NCBI GenBank assembly: GCA_023433205.1
Contig: JAEZDS010000099.1
Span: 1 to 23,760, forward strand
Length of the DNA: 23,760 nt
Source: Bacteroidota bacterium
Lineage (GTDB): Bacteria > Bacteroidota > Bacteroidia > B-17B0 > Aurantibacillaceae
Reading direction: 5' to 3'
Shown one piece after another: positions 7,728 to 16,534 of this stretch. The stretch's first letter is position 1. Every line of letters begins with the position of its first letter. The notes under the pieces were generated by a model. It searched no databases and had not been told where the DNA came from. It worked only from the letters and a program-made list of their open reading frames with translations. The translations under genes were made by a program, and so were the position numbers.

Positions 7728-10523
7728 ATGATGCGATCGAAAGTTTTTCTGCTCTGCACCGCTGTTTTTGTTTTTCTTTCAGGAAAAATAAGTGCGCAGT
7801 CGGCTATTGACATTTATATCAGCGAATACTCTGCTTCAAATATTACCGGTCCTACCGATAATTATGGTGAGCACAGCGACTGGATTGAGATCCAGAGTAC
7901 CCACTCCGGCTCGGTTTCACTGGCAAACCATTACCTGAGCAACGACCCGAACGATTTGTATAAATGGCGGTTTCCCAACGATTTTACGCTGGGAACCAAC
8001 CAGCTGAAGGTGGTATGGCTTTCGGGCAGAGATGAAGTAAAAAGCGGCCACTATCATGCAAACTTCACCCTTGACCAGTGTAAGGGGCAGTGGCTGATAA
8101 TCTCAACAAGCGCTGGTGTGCCGCGCGATTCGATCTTTGTACGCCCTACCCAGGCCGATCACACCAGAGGGAGGATAGACAACAAAGCCAGAGGCAACGA
8201 GTACAACGAGTGGCGGGTATTTACCACGCATTCTTTTTTGCAGACTAACAACAAGCTGGATAATTATATTGATTACGCTCCCAAACCCGACATCTTTGTT
8301 TCAACAGAGAAGGATCTTTCAAAACCAAACAAGGGAGGATTTTACCCGGGTAACCGGATCATCAAAATTAAGATGAATGGCAGAGATTATGATACACTGC
8401 TGTACCCCTGTTTTTCTGTATTTTATACGCTCAGCAATTATGGACTTCACAGTGATTATCCTAAGCCCGGATATCCGCCTACACTTCCTACCAAAGGTTA
8501 TTATGATTCGCTGAACGACCCTTTTACAATCGACCAGACAACCGTGGTGAGAGCCATTGCGGTTCAGAATCCCACTGCACCCTGCCAGGGAAGGTACCTG
8601 CCCAGTTTCTGTGAAACCAACACTTATTTTGTAGAGCCTACCCATCAGACTATTTCTCCTGATTTTGGGGTTGTTTCTGTTGCCTTTGACCAGGTGGATA
8701 CCAACTGGTTTTTTGCCCAGGGTACACGCACCATTCATGTGGAATATTACAACGAGAAAAAACAAATCTCGGAGGGTTATGGTATCGTTACCCGTCCTCC
8801 ACAGGAAAAATGGCTCACTCAGCAGAAAGGTTATTATATAACCATGGACGACCGTTTAGGTTTTGGCTGTGGTTTTGAGGGACAGATCTTTAATGTTGAG
8901 GGGCTGGGCACTTCAACCCGGACACTTTTTCCTACCCTGCACATGTATGCCGGAGATATTGAAAGCCATTCACCTCCCTCAGGAGCGCAGGTAGCCAAGT
9001 CTTTCGGTACAGGGATCAGGGATGTACTTATTCAGTCAATAGCCGCGAAAAACAACATCAACGTTAACCCGCTGCACACCAAACCCGTTTTAGGGTTTAA
9101 GGAAGGAAAGTTTTATGGGGTGTACAGTTTGCGTGAGGTGTACGACAAACACTATGAGGAATTTTATAACGGACAGGGAAGTGATTCGCTCACCCTGAAT
9201 TTTGTACAGAACGGTTTTGAAAGCCATATTGGCTATTTCGATCAGACCGTTTCTGCTTTTGCTCCCAAAGCCTGGAGGAATGAGGTGTATGACTTTGTGG
9301 TGACGAATAACAATCCAATGAACCTCAAGACCAATTACGACAAGCTGCTGCAGGTAATTGACAAGTCGAATTTTATTGATTACATGATAGTGAACAGTTT
9401 TGCAGTGAACCAGAATCTGTTTCACCACGATGTGGCTTTTGCAAAAGGGGGGAACCTGAACGCCCCTGGCGGTAAGTGGCATTTTTATTTGTGGAATATG
9501 CCCAGCAGTTTCAGTTTTACAAACATTACCATCCCTAACCAGGTGCCTGATTTTACCATGGGTCGTTCTCCCTGCTATTATTACCTGAGAGACATTGATG
9601 CCATACAGGATGGCAGTTACGCCTTTATGGGAATTGGAAATGTTTTCAGGAGACTGATGCGTACACTCGACAATTCAGGCAGTGCCGTAGGTCAGTTTCA
9701 GCTTCAGTTCAGGAACAGATACATGGACCTCATTAATGGTCCGTTCAGCTGCGAAAAACTGATGGAGCAGTTTGAATACATCAGAGATCTGTATGCCAAA
9801 GAGATGGTCAGGCACGAAACGCCGGCCACCGGTTCATTTGCCACAGAAGCAAATGCCTGGAAAGGTAATATGGACAGCCTTGAGAAAATTCTGGCCACAC
9901 GTTGTTATATTAACGAAAACGCCTTTAACACCAGTAACTGTTTTGGTTTAACAGGTCCTTACCCCATTACAATTGATGTGAGGCCGGCAGGCGCGGGCAG
10001 GGTGAAGCTGAACACTACTGTGCTGGAAGAATACCAGTGGAGCGGTAAGTATTACAGCACCACCCTGAGTTTTAAAGCCATCCCCACAAGCACCAACTAT
10101 GTTTTTCATCATTGGGAATTTCAGAATCATACGCCTACCTTGCCGGCAAGCATGGATTCTGTAGCCATAGGTTTTGCCAATAGCATGGGAGAGAATGTAG
10201 TGGCTGTTTTTACCGACCGTACCCGTGACCTGTCGGCTGATGGCAGCGATACCAATATTCCCACTGGTTTTACACCAAACGGCGACGGGATTAATGATGT
10301 GTTTCGCCCCCTTGGTGCCGGCGAATTCCTCAATAACTACGAAATGGTGATCTTTAACCGGTGGGGACAGGAAGTTTTCCGCAGTGTTGATCCTCAAAAT
10401 GGCTGGAACGGAGATTTCAGGGGGCAGAAAGCGCTTACCGGTGTTTATGCATACATTATCAGTTACAGAAATGTGTACGGGGAAGACAAGATCTTTAAAG
10501 GTAACGTTACACTTACCCGCTGA
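7728..10523 (+). CDS. Secreted CotH-like protein with lamin-tail-like region and T9SS type B (gliding-motility-associated) C-terminal domain
   Basis: 931 residues. A signal peptide covers ~1-24 (ending ISAQ). Next come a lamin-tail-like domain (about 28-140, with SEYSAS and DWIEIQ), a chitobiase C-terminal-like beta domain (about 200-310), and a CotH-kinase-like region (about 370-620, with FKEGKFYGVYSLREVYD, FIDYMIVNSFAVNQN and GGKWHFYLWN). The C-terminal ~90 residues are the gliding-motility-associated sorting domain: PTGFTPNGDGINDVF, NRWGQEVF, GVYAYII. The start was moved to 7728 because the promoter lies upstream of it and the signal peptide begins there. In the CotH part the usual W-D-x-D is W-N-M-P (Asn590), so kinase activity is doubtful. 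PorP/SprF follows 60 bp later, the usual partner arrangement for type B cargo. Confidence 0.88.
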   Translation: MMRSKVFLLCTAVFVFLSGKISAQSAIDIYISEYSASNITGPTDNYGEHSDWIEIQSTHSGSVSLANHYLSNDPNDLYKWRFPNDFTLGTNQLKVVWLSGRDEVKSGHYHANFTLDQCKGQWLIISTSAGVPRDSIFVRPTQADHTRGRIDNKARGNEYNEWRVFTTHSFLQTNNKLDNYIDYAPKPDIFVSTEKDLSKPNKGGFYPGNRIIKIKMNGRDYDTLLYPCFSVFYTLSNYGLHSDYPKPGYPPTLPTKGYYDSLNDPFTIDQTTVVRAIAVQNPTAPCQGRYLPSFCETNTYFVEPTHQTISPDFGVVSVAFDQVDTNWFFAQGTRTIHVEYYNEKKQISEGYGIVTRPPQEKWLTQQKGYYITMDDRLGFGCGFEGQIFNVEGLGTSTRTLFPTLHMYAGDIESHSPPSGAQVAKSFGTGIRDVLIQSIAAKNNINVNPLHTKPVLGFKEGKFYGVYSLREVYDKHYEEFYNGQGSDSLTLNFVQNGFESHIGYFDQTVSAFAPKAWRNEVYDFVVTNNNPMNLKTNYDKLLQVIDKSNFIDYMIVNSFAVNQNLFHHDVAFAKGGNLNAPGGKWHFYLWNMPSSFSFTNITIPNQVPDFTMGRSPCYYYLRDIDAIQDGSYAFMGIGNVFRRLMRTLDNSGSAVGQFQLQFRNRYMDLINGPFSCEKLMEQFEYIRDLYAKEMVRHETPATGSFATEANAWKGNMDSLEKILATRCYINENAFNTSNCFGLTGPYPITIDVRPAGAGRVKLNTTVLEEYQWSGKYYSTTLSFKAIPTSTNYVFHHWEFQNHTPTLPASMDSVAIGFANSMGENVVAVFTDRTRDLSADGSDTNIPTGFTPNGDGINDVFRPLGAGEFLNNYEMVIFNRWGQEVFRSVDPQNGWNGDFRGQKALTGVYAYIISYRNVYGEDKIFKGNVTLTR

Positions 10524-10583
10524 TAAACATTATTGAATCTTTAAATGAACTTAAAGGGCGGGAAGCTCGCAGCAAAACATAAA

Positions 10584-11624
10584 ATGAAGAAATTATCCTT
10601 TTTGTTTCTTATCAGCATCTTTTTGCACACAGGCAACAGCCAGGCGCAGGATGTTCACTTTTCACAGCTTTACGAAACACCGCTGTTCCTTAGTCCGGCC
10701 AACACGGGGTTTTTTAACGGTTACGTGCGGGCCATAGGCAACTACCGGAGCCAGTGGGCGGCCATGAACAACGCCTTCCAGACCATGGGATTTTCTCTGG
10801 ACGGGGGCATGTTCAAGTCAAAAAGAAGGCCGGTATTTATGGGGCTGGGTTTAACGGTGCTTAACGACCGTGCCGGAGTGGCAAACCTCCGCAATACCTC
10901 GGTAATGCTGCACATGAGTGGGATTGTAAAGATGAACAAAAAGAGCGCCTTAAGCGCAGGTGTTAGCGGTGGTGCGGTATCGTCGAACGCCGACTTCACA
11001 AAACTGACCTATGAATCGCAATTTAACGGCAATACGCTCGATCCTGCGGTTAACAGCGGAGAGTCGCCGTACAGACAATATTCCACAGTAGATGTGAACG
11101 CCGGTGTGGCCTATGAGTTTACCTCTTACAAAATTGATTCAGATCACGATGACATAACAAACTTCAGGGTATCTCTGGGGGTGTTTCACCTTAACCGTCC
11201 CGCACAGGAATTTGGCCTGGGATCGGATTATCGTTTGCCCATGCGCTGGACCGGCGCTGTAACTTCTGTTCTTGATATTAAAGACACCAAATTCACCGTT
11301 AACCCGGCTGTTGTTTATCACCGCCAGGGCTCCTACAGCGAATTGCTGATGGGCAGCTATATTAAAGTGCGAATGAGCACAGGCACAAAAGTTACGGGAG
11401 AAAAAACCCAGAACGCCATTGGTTTTGGTTTGTTTTACAGGAACAAGGATGCAGTGATCCCCAAACTGATCTTTGACCTTGGTGACTTCAGTATCGGCAT
11501 GGCTTATGATGTAAATATCAGCGCTTACCGTGTTGCGAGCAGAGGAAGGGGCGGATTTGAGGTTTCGCTGCGTTACAATGATCTGGCCAGTTCGCTTTTT
11601 GATTCCCGCAAGGAATACAGATAG
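10584..11624 (+). CDS. PorP/SprF family type IX secretion outer-membrane protein
   Basis: 346 residues from the second possible ATG. The first (10545) would add 13 polar residues before a normal signal peptide that ends at about SQAQ. After cleavage comes DVHFSQLYETPLFLSPANTGFF, the hallmark N-terminus of PorP/SprF proteins, then IGNYRSQW and beta-barrel-like alternating strands to the C-terminus (GGFEVSLRYN). Family members sit in the outer membrane and help secrete or anchor T9SS type B cargo; SprF of Flavobacterium johnsoniae is needed for the SprB adhesin. Its position directly after the type B protein suggests that protein is its client. It is probably in one operon with its neighbours on both sides. 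Confidence 0.92.
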   Translation: MKKLSFLFLISIFLHTGNSQAQDVHFSQLYETPLFLSPANTGFFNGYVRAIGNYRSQWAAMNNAFQTMGFSLDGGMFKSKRRPVFMGLGLTVLNDRAGVANLRNTSVMLHMSGIVKMNKKSALSAGVSGGAVSSNADFTKLTYESQFNGNTLDPAVNSGESPYRQYSTVDVNAGVAYEFTSYKIDSDHDDITNFRVSLGVFHLNRPAQEFGLGSDYRLPMRWTGAVTSVLDIKDTKFTVNPAVVYHRQGSYSELLMGSYIKVRMSTGTKVTGEKTQNAIGFGLFYRNKDAVIPKLIFDLGDFSIGMAYDVNISAYRVASRGRGGFEVSLRYNDLASSLFDSRKEYR

Positions 11625-11632
11625 CAGAAAGC

Positions 11633-12676
11633 ATGATGAGCAAACGTTCTGTTTTTATTCTTCTTATTTGTTTACTGGTTCTTTCTTCGGTTGCCATTTA
11701 TCTTTACTATTCAAAGGGAACAACAACCACCGCCACAGACGCCTCCCGCAATTTTGCTTTTAAGGATACAGCTTCCGTTAACCGCGTTTTTATTGCCGAT
11801 AAGGAAGGGAACAGTGCTGAGGTAAAACGTACCTCAAGGGGCTGGATTGTAAACAACAAATACAACTGCCGTGGTGAGGCCATTCTTAATTTGCTGGAGG
11901 TGATCAGGAATGTGGAAGTGAAGATGCCCGTACCCCGGCAGGCCAAAGAGAATGTGATAAGGATCATGGCCGCAGCCGCATTGAAAGTTGAGGTATATGC
12001 CAACGACAAACTGGTGAAACAGTATTACGTAGGACATGAGACCAGCGACGGTGAGGGAAGTTATATGCTGCTGAGCGATCACCGCAGCGGCAAAAATTTT
12101 GCCGACCCTTATGTCTGTTTTATTCCGGGATTTACAGGGTATCTGCAGCCACGATTTATTGCAAAGGAACATGAATGGCGCGACCGTCTTGCCATCAATT
12201 ATATTCCGCCCGAAATTGCCGGCGTTGAAATGTATTATCCCGGCATGCCTGATTCAAGTTTTACGATAGAATTAAAAAGCACCACTGAGTTCCGGCTGAC
12301 TGACGGTAACAAAAAGCCCCTCCCTTTTGAGGAATTCAAAATGAAACAGTATCTGGCCTACCTTCAAAATCTCAGTTATGAGGTGCTCATCACCGACAAG
12401 TACCCGCATTTACAGGATTCTCTGAAAAAAGCCGGGCCGTTCTGCCAGCTCACCATTACGGCAAAACCTTTCAGAAAAGACGTTTTCAGTTTTTACAGGA
12501 TGAAATTCAGCGGACAGTTCAATCCTGAGCTCGGCGTAACGTACGACAGCGACCCTGACCGGCTTTACATGAATTTCAGCGGCAGAAAAGAGTGGGCCAT
12601 TGTTCAGTATTTTGTAATGGGCAAATTGTTCCGGCACAGCGGCTATTTCAACTCTGACGGTTCTGTTAAAAAGTAG
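11633..12676 (+). CDS. DUF4340-like membrane-anchored protein
   Basis: 347 residues. One N-terminal membrane segment (about 6-27) leads to a large extracytoplasmic domain. The order FAFKDTASVNRVFIADKEGN, a W-containing strand (GWIVNNKYNCR), then PVPRQAKENVIR and VEVYANDKLVKQYYVGHE resembles DUF4340 proteins, which lie next to dnaN in some other Bacteroidetes. The function is unknown. The start may be 11633 or the next codon (two ATGs in a row). Only 8 bp separate it from the PorP/SprF gene, so co-transcription is likely, but a separate promoter for dnaN lies after it. Confidence 0.68.
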   Translation: MMSKRSVFILLICLLVLSSVAIYLYYSKGTTTTATDASRNFAFKDTASVNRVFIADKEGNSAEVKRTSRGWIVNNKYNCRGEAILNLLEVIRNVEVKMPVPRQAKENVIRIMAAAALKVEVYANDKLVKQYYVGHETSDGEGSYMLLSDHRSGKNFADPYVCFIPGFTGYLQPRFIAKEHEWRDRLAINYIPPEIAGVEMYYPGMPDSSFTIELKSTTEFRLTDGNKKPLPFEEFKMKQYLAYLQNLSYEVLITDKYPHLQDSLKKAGPFCQLTITAKPFRKDVFSFYRMKFSGQFNPELGVTYDSDPDRLYMNFSGRKEWAIVQYFVMGKLFRHSGYFNSDGSVKK

Positions 12677-12700
12677 TGTAAAACTAAGGTCCCGTACAGA

Positions 12701-12729
12701 TTGATTTTCCTGGGCTTGGCTTAATTTCG
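12701..12729 (+). promoter_or_regulatory. Probable dnaN promoter
   Basis: TTG (12701-12703), 18 bp, then TAATTTCG (12722-12729), a one-base variant of TAnnTTTG, 22 bp before the dnaN ATG. The same TTCG variant occurs before smpB and before the secreted gene at 16535. Confidence 0.5.
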
Positions 12730-12751
12730 CTACAAGAAAAATAATCGTCTT

Positions 12752-13873
12752 ATGAATTTTGTTGTTTCCGCCTCCACACTGCTTAAGCATTTAAAATCGA
12801 TCGGTGGGGTGCTCAACACCAGTAATACCATCCCTATTCTCGACTGTTTTCTTTTTGAGGTCAGCAAGGGTGAACTCAAATTGTCGGCCAGTGATATGGA
12901 GACAACCATCTCCACTTCGATAAATGTAGAGACAAATGATACCGGCAACATTGCCATACCTGCCAAGACACTTCTTGATGCCTTATCAAATCTGCCTGAG
13001 CAGCCGGTATCGTTTATTGTTGACAAAAGTAAACAGTCGGTTAAACTAAAAACAGAGACCGGCGATTATAACATCACCGGCCAGAACGGCGATGAGTATC
13101 CGCGTATGCCTAAGCTTGAATCGGAGACCTCGATAGTGATAAAAAGTGAGGTGCTGGGTAATGCCATCAACAAGACAATATTCGCCACCGGCAATGATGA
13201 CCTTCGTCCTGTTATGAGCGGTGTGTTTTGTCAGTTTAACGAGAACAACTCGATTTTTGTGGCGACCGATGCTCACAAACTGGTTCGTTATACTCGTAAC
13301 GATGCCACGGCAGAGGCCGCGGCTTCTTTTATCATGCCAAAAAAACCACTCAACGTACTGAGGAACCTGCTGGCAGGTGTTGATGACGCGGTGAGGATAG
13401 AGTTCAATAAAACCAACGCGCTTTTCAGTTTTGGAAATGTGAACCTGGTTTGTCGGTTAATTGATGGGAAATATCCCAACTATGAGGCTGTTATTCCAAA
13501 ACAGAATCCCAATAAGCTCACAGTTGACCGTGCGGCTTTCCTTGGCGCTCTTAAACGTGTAAGTGTATTCTCAAACAAAGCCACACATCAGATAAGGGTT
13601 AAGGTAACCGGCAGCCAGCTGAGGGTCAGCGCCGAGGATCTTGACTTCGCCAATGAAGGCCATGAGACCCTGACCTGCAGTTATGTGGGCGAGGACATGG
13701 AGATTGGGTTTAATTCACGTTTTCTTGTTGAGATGGTGAGCAATCTCGACAGCGATGAGATCATCATTGAAATGAGCGCTCCCAACAGGGCCGGAATTAT
13801 TCTGCCCAATAACAAGGACAATCCCGCCGAAGATGTGCTGATGCTGGTGATGCCGGTGATGCTGAATAATTAG
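12752..13873 (+). CDS. dnaN: DNA polymerase III subunit beta (sliding clamp)
   Basis: 373 residues, standard length. The clamp forms a dimeric ring on DNA and gives the replicase its processivity; it also recruits other partners through its hydrophobic pocket. Seen: N-terminus MNFVVSASTLLKHLKSIGGV with NTIPILDCFLFEV, LKLSASDMETTIS, IPAKTLLDALSNLP, QNGDEYPRMP, the second-domain FATGNDDLRPVMSGV and ATDAHKLVRY, the third-domain GKYPNYEAVIP, and the C-terminal MLVMPVML. The gene has its own likely promoter. No dnaA or recF is adjacent, so this is not the classic origin cluster. Confidence 0.98.
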   Translation: MNFVVSASTLLKHLKSIGGVLNTSNTIPILDCFLFEVSKGELKLSASDMETTISTSINVETNDTGNIAIPAKTLLDALSNLPEQPVSFIVDKSKQSVKLKTETGDYNITGQNGDEYPRMPKLESETSIVIKSEVLGNAINKTIFATGNDDLRPVMSGVFCQFNENNSIFVATDAHKLVRYTRNDATAEAAASFIMPKKPLNVLRNLLAGVDDAVRIEFNKTNALFSFGNVNLVCRLIDGKYPNYEAVIPKQNPNKLTVDRAAFLGALKRVSVFSNKATHQIRVKVTGSQLRVSAEDLDFANEGHETLTCSYVGEDMEIGFNSRFLVEMVSNLDSDEIIIEMSAPNRAGIILPNNKDNPAEDVLMLVMPVMLNN

Positions 13874-14149
13874 GGCAGGGATCCTACACCCGCAGCCCGG
13901 AATGACTGGAGATCCCCGGATTCCCTCTTGCTGGTAGTGCAGGAACACAGAGTAAGTTGCTGCACCTGAAGAGGTGGCCGGCTGGCTGTGATGGTAATAC
14001 GTGTGGCTGCTGTTAAGGTCTCAGGCAAAAATCTGAATAGCTTCAATTTTCTCCTCAATTCGGATTGATCCTGTTGCAGACATCAATGTTTTTTCCAGTG
14101 CCGGGAATTATCCGTGGTGGTTCTTAATGTTCCCAATCCAATAGATCCC
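13874..14149. other. Gap without gene after dnaN
   Basis: 276 bp between dnaN and the end of the bioF-like gene, which are convergent. An interrupted inverted repeat (GGGATC at 13878-13883, GATCCC at 13911-13916) lies just after the dnaN stop and may end transcription. The open frames in it are short and show no family features. No tRNA-like fold was seen. Confidence 0.45.
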
Positions 14150-15280
14150 TTATTTGAAATTGTGCAGCACATCCAGCAACATATTGATCTCTTCTTTGCT
14201 GTTGTAGGCATGAATACTAAAACGTACCCGTTCGGTGCCGTGCCGCACTGCCGGACTGCACATAGGGCGGGCGTGGATATTATGTGCCCTGAGGTCACGC
14301 TGCAAACGGTGAACCAGATCATTGCTGCCCAATACCACACTGTGGATGGCACTCTGGCTTTTGATGCAGTTTCTGATAGGCGCGGCTTTGGAATAAAAAT
14401 AGGATATATTGTTTTGCAGCTCATCCTTCTGACGTGTTTCGATCAGCAGCTGGTAAGCATGTTTGATCGCGTCAATACAGTAATAAGGCAAGGCAGTGGT
14501 GTAGATAAATGAACGCGCGAAATTGATCAGGAAGTTCCTCAGCACCTCGCTTCCAACAATGGCTGCACCATGACAACCCATTGCTTTACCGTAGGTATAG
14601 ATCCTTGCAAAACATCTTTGTTCAATACCCAGCGCGTTGCACAGTCCCCTGCCCTGGTTTCCGAACACCCCAATGGCGTGCGCCTCATCCACTATGAGGT
14701 AAACATTTTTGGGAGGTTTGCAGAGCTCTGCCAGCTCAATCAGCGGAGCGGTATCCCCATCAAGGGCGTAAACACTTTCCACCACAATAAAAATATTCTC
14801 ATAGTTACGTCCGTGCCTTGCGATCAGCTCTTCAACGGCAGAAACATCATTGTGTCTGAACTTATAATTGGTAGCCCTGCTTAACCTTATCCCATCGAAT
14901 ATAGAGCCATGAACCAGTTCATCATATAAAATAAGATCATTGGCCTGAGGCACACTCGATAACAGACCAAGATTTGCGTCGTAACCCGAGTTAAAGATCA
15001 GCGCGCTTTGTGCATGGTGAAAAAGCGCGATCTGCCTTTCGGCCTCCTCGGTAAACTGGTTGTTGCCGCTCGCCAGTCGTGAACCACCTGAACCCACTGG
15101 CAGACCTTCGTAAATACCGCTTTGTTTCAGTTTTTCACGCAACATGCCCGTGCGGGAAAATCCCAGGTAATCATTACTGCAGAAATCTATCTGAGGGGCA
15201 TTGTTATTCAGCTTCTGAAGCAAACCATTCTGTTCGCGTTCAATAAGTGCTTTTAATAAATATTTGGGATGGTGGTTCAG
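14150..15280 (-). CDS. bioF: 8-amino-7-oxononanoate synthase-like alpha-oxoamine synthase
   Basis: PLP enzyme of the alpha-oxoamine synthase family. BioF joins pimeloyl-ACP/CoA and alanine in biotin synthesis; relatives are 2-amino-3-ketobutyrate CoA ligase and serine palmitoyltransferase, which I cannot fully exclude. Seen: FCSNDYLGFS, GSGGSRLASGN, IFNSGYDANLGLLS, VVESVYALDGDTAPL, VDEAHAIGVFG, and the PLP lysine in YTYGKAMGCHGA (Lys232 from the CTG). The first plausible non-ATG start in the usual set is TTG at 15223. However, family-like sequence (KYLLKALIEREQNGL) continues 19 codons upstream, to a CTG directly after a stop codon, and there is no ATG. With the CTG the protein is 376 residues and the -7 element at 15309-15316 is well placed. 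No other biotin gene is adjacent. Confidence 0.82.
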   Translation of the reverse strand: MNHHPKYLLKALIEREQNGLLQKLNNNAPQIDFCSNDYLGFSRTGMLREKLKQSGIYEGLPVGSGGSRLASGNNQFTEEAERQIALFHHAQSALIFNSGYDANLGLLSSVPQANDLILYDELVHGSIFDGIRLSRATNYKFRHNDVSAVEELIARHGRNYENIFIVVESVYALDGDTAPLIELAELCKPPKNVYLIVDEAHAIGVFGNQGRGLCNALGIEQRCFARIYTYGKAMGCHGAAIVGSEVLRNFLINFARSFIYTTALPYYCIDAIKHAYQLLIETRQKDELQNNISYFYSKAAPIRNCIKSQSAIHSVVLGSNDLVHRLQRDLRAHNIHARPMCSPAVRHGTERVRFSIHAYNSKEEINMLLDVLHNFK

Positions 15281-15308
15281 TTATTTTCCTGTTAGACGAC
15301 GATTAACA

Positions 15309-15316
15309 CAAATTTA
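15309..15316 (-). promoter_or_regulatory. -7 element of the bioF-like gene
   Basis: On the minus strand TAAATTTG, an exact TAnnTTTG match, 28 bp upstream of the CTG start and 85 bp upstream of the TTG. Its position favours the longer protein. Confidence 0.5.
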
Positions 15317-15703
15317 ATGATTTGGGTGAGAATTCCATAATATGGGCCGCCGCCCGGTAGGCATCGTGACAGCGGACAACGACACATCGCAGTAGCTGTT
15401 CCGCGGGACTTGTGTAGCACGCAATAACCATGAGAACGCTGACCTGCCAGGCTTAAGGCCTTTCAGGCATGCGGACATGTGAGTGTGAACTGCCAGATGA
15501 TTCACACAGTGAAGTGGAACAGATTTTTTTGAGCGGAAAGGAAGGTTGAAGGAACTTAAAAGGACTTCGGACGTATGACAAGATCCAAACCGTTATTAAC
15601 CGTTGGCACTTTTGTTATAACATTTAACAACTGTCGGCAACAAAAGGGGATGGAGCCGTTGCTTAGGGTCAGCTGAAAAATTTCCGTCTTTATCCGGCGA
15701 CGT
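15317..15703. other. 387-bp gap upstream of the bioF-like gene
   Basis: It lies between the PAP2 gene end and the bioF-like promoter, both minus strand. It holds a hairpin GTGTGAA (15483-15489) / TTCACAC (15501-15507). A minus-strand frame of about 60 codons crosses it, but no family features were recognised. It may hold a decayed gene or a small RNA; nothing specific can be supported. Confidence 0.35.
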
Positions 15704-16336
15704 TCAATGAGGTGGTTTTACCGCCACTTTCCCTCTTTGTATCCTCTCGTGCAGCTTCCATACAAGGAAAGAAGATCCTGCACCCAAAACTATTCCGCCA
15801 AGAACATCGCTGGGATAATGTACGCCGAGACGCATTCTGGCGTAAGCTGCCATGGCCGCGTAGGTGTAAGCGGGCACAACAACATACCATTTACGGTAAG
15901 TGAGACTGAGGCTGGTAGCCGTTGCGAATGCAGCGGTTGTATGTCCGCTGGGGAAAGAGGGTGTTGTGGCCTTGCCGCGCCCTTCAATATATTGTGGCCA
16001 GCGAACAAAAGGCCGCTGTCTGCCGACAGTATATTTGATTCCTGTGCTCATAGCCAGTGCAGCGCATAAACTGATGGCGCTTTTGTAGCCGTTCCACAGC
16101 ATTTTTTTGTCTTTGGTAAAATAGCCCTGCAGCGAGATTGCCACAGGCGGCACAGGTTCCATCAAATAAACCGTAAAGGAAAGATCACGCATGGCCTTGT
16201 CCCACCCGGCGTGAGGAGTGCCGCTGATCTGCTTTAACAAACGTGTTTCGCCGTTCTGGGCAGGAAGGCTATGGCCAGGACTGAAAAATAACAGCAGGGC
16301 AGTGAGGCGTATTTTGAAGATCGGTAGAAAACGCAT
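15704..16336 (-). CDS. PAP2 family lipid phosphatase
   Basis: 210 residues. All three phosphatidic acid phosphatase type 2 motifs are complete: KYTVGRQRP (101-109, KX6RP), PSGH (129-132) and RMRLGVHYPSD (167-177, RX5HX3D), with the catalytic histidines at 132 and 173. An N-terminal hydrophobic segment ends at about LPAQ (a signal peptide or anchor), and further hydrophobic segments lie around 85-100, 133-165 and 178-193. Members remove phosphate from lipid phosphates such as phosphatidic acid or undecaprenyl pyrophosphate at the membrane; which substrate applies here is not shown. It is divergent from the secreted protein gene at 16535. Confidence 0.92.
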   Translation of the reverse strand: MRFLPIFKIRLTALLLFFSPGHSLPAQNGETRLLKQISGTPHAGWDKAMRDLSFTVYLMEPVPPVAISLQGYFTKDKKMLWNGYKSAISLCAALAMSTGIKYTVGRQRPFVRWPQYIEGRGKATTPSFPSGHTTAAFATATSLSLTYRKWYVVVPAYTYAAMAAYARMRLGVHYPSDVLGGIVLGAGSSFLVWKLHERIQRGKVAVKPPH

Positions 16337-16368
16337 TTAATATTCCCAGGGACAAGATACCTAAATCT

Positions 16369-16376
16369 CAAAATTA
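16369..16376 (-). promoter_or_regulatory. -7 element of the PAP2 gene
   Basis: On the minus strand TAATTTTG, an exact TAnnTTTG match, 32 bp before the ATG at 16336. No convincing -33 element at normal spacing. Confidence 0.45.
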
Positions 16377-16482
16377 ATGTAACAAGACCCCGCCCGATTA
16401 CAAACTTTCATGGCCTGAATCCAATACTTCATAGGTAAAAAACGACGCTCCGTATAAATGTGGGAAAATCCTGCCCAATTAG

Positions 16483-16514
16483 TTGGAGCCGGCACCAAAT
16501 TTGCGCTACATTCG
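16483..16514 (+). promoter_or_regulatory. Probable promoter of the toxin locus
   Basis: TTG (16483-16485), 21 bp, then TACATTCG (16507-16514), 20 bp before the ATG at 16535. It lies inside the longest open frame (from 16460), so it supports the downstream ATG, where a signal peptide begins. Confidence 0.5.
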
Positions 16515-16534
16515 TTCTACCCCAAAAAAATAGC

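Noticed and set aside
13874..14149. tRNA or small RNA after dnaN
   Set aside because: No cloverleaf or CCA-like end was found on either strand by eye; only an interrupted inverted repeat.
14114..14512. 132-codon plus-strand frame over the end of the bioF-like gene
   Set aside because: It overlaps the conserved C-terminal part of the PLP enzyme and has no recognisable features.
15707..16088. Plus-strand frames across the PAP2 gene
   Set aside because: All three PAP2 motifs are on the minus strand here.
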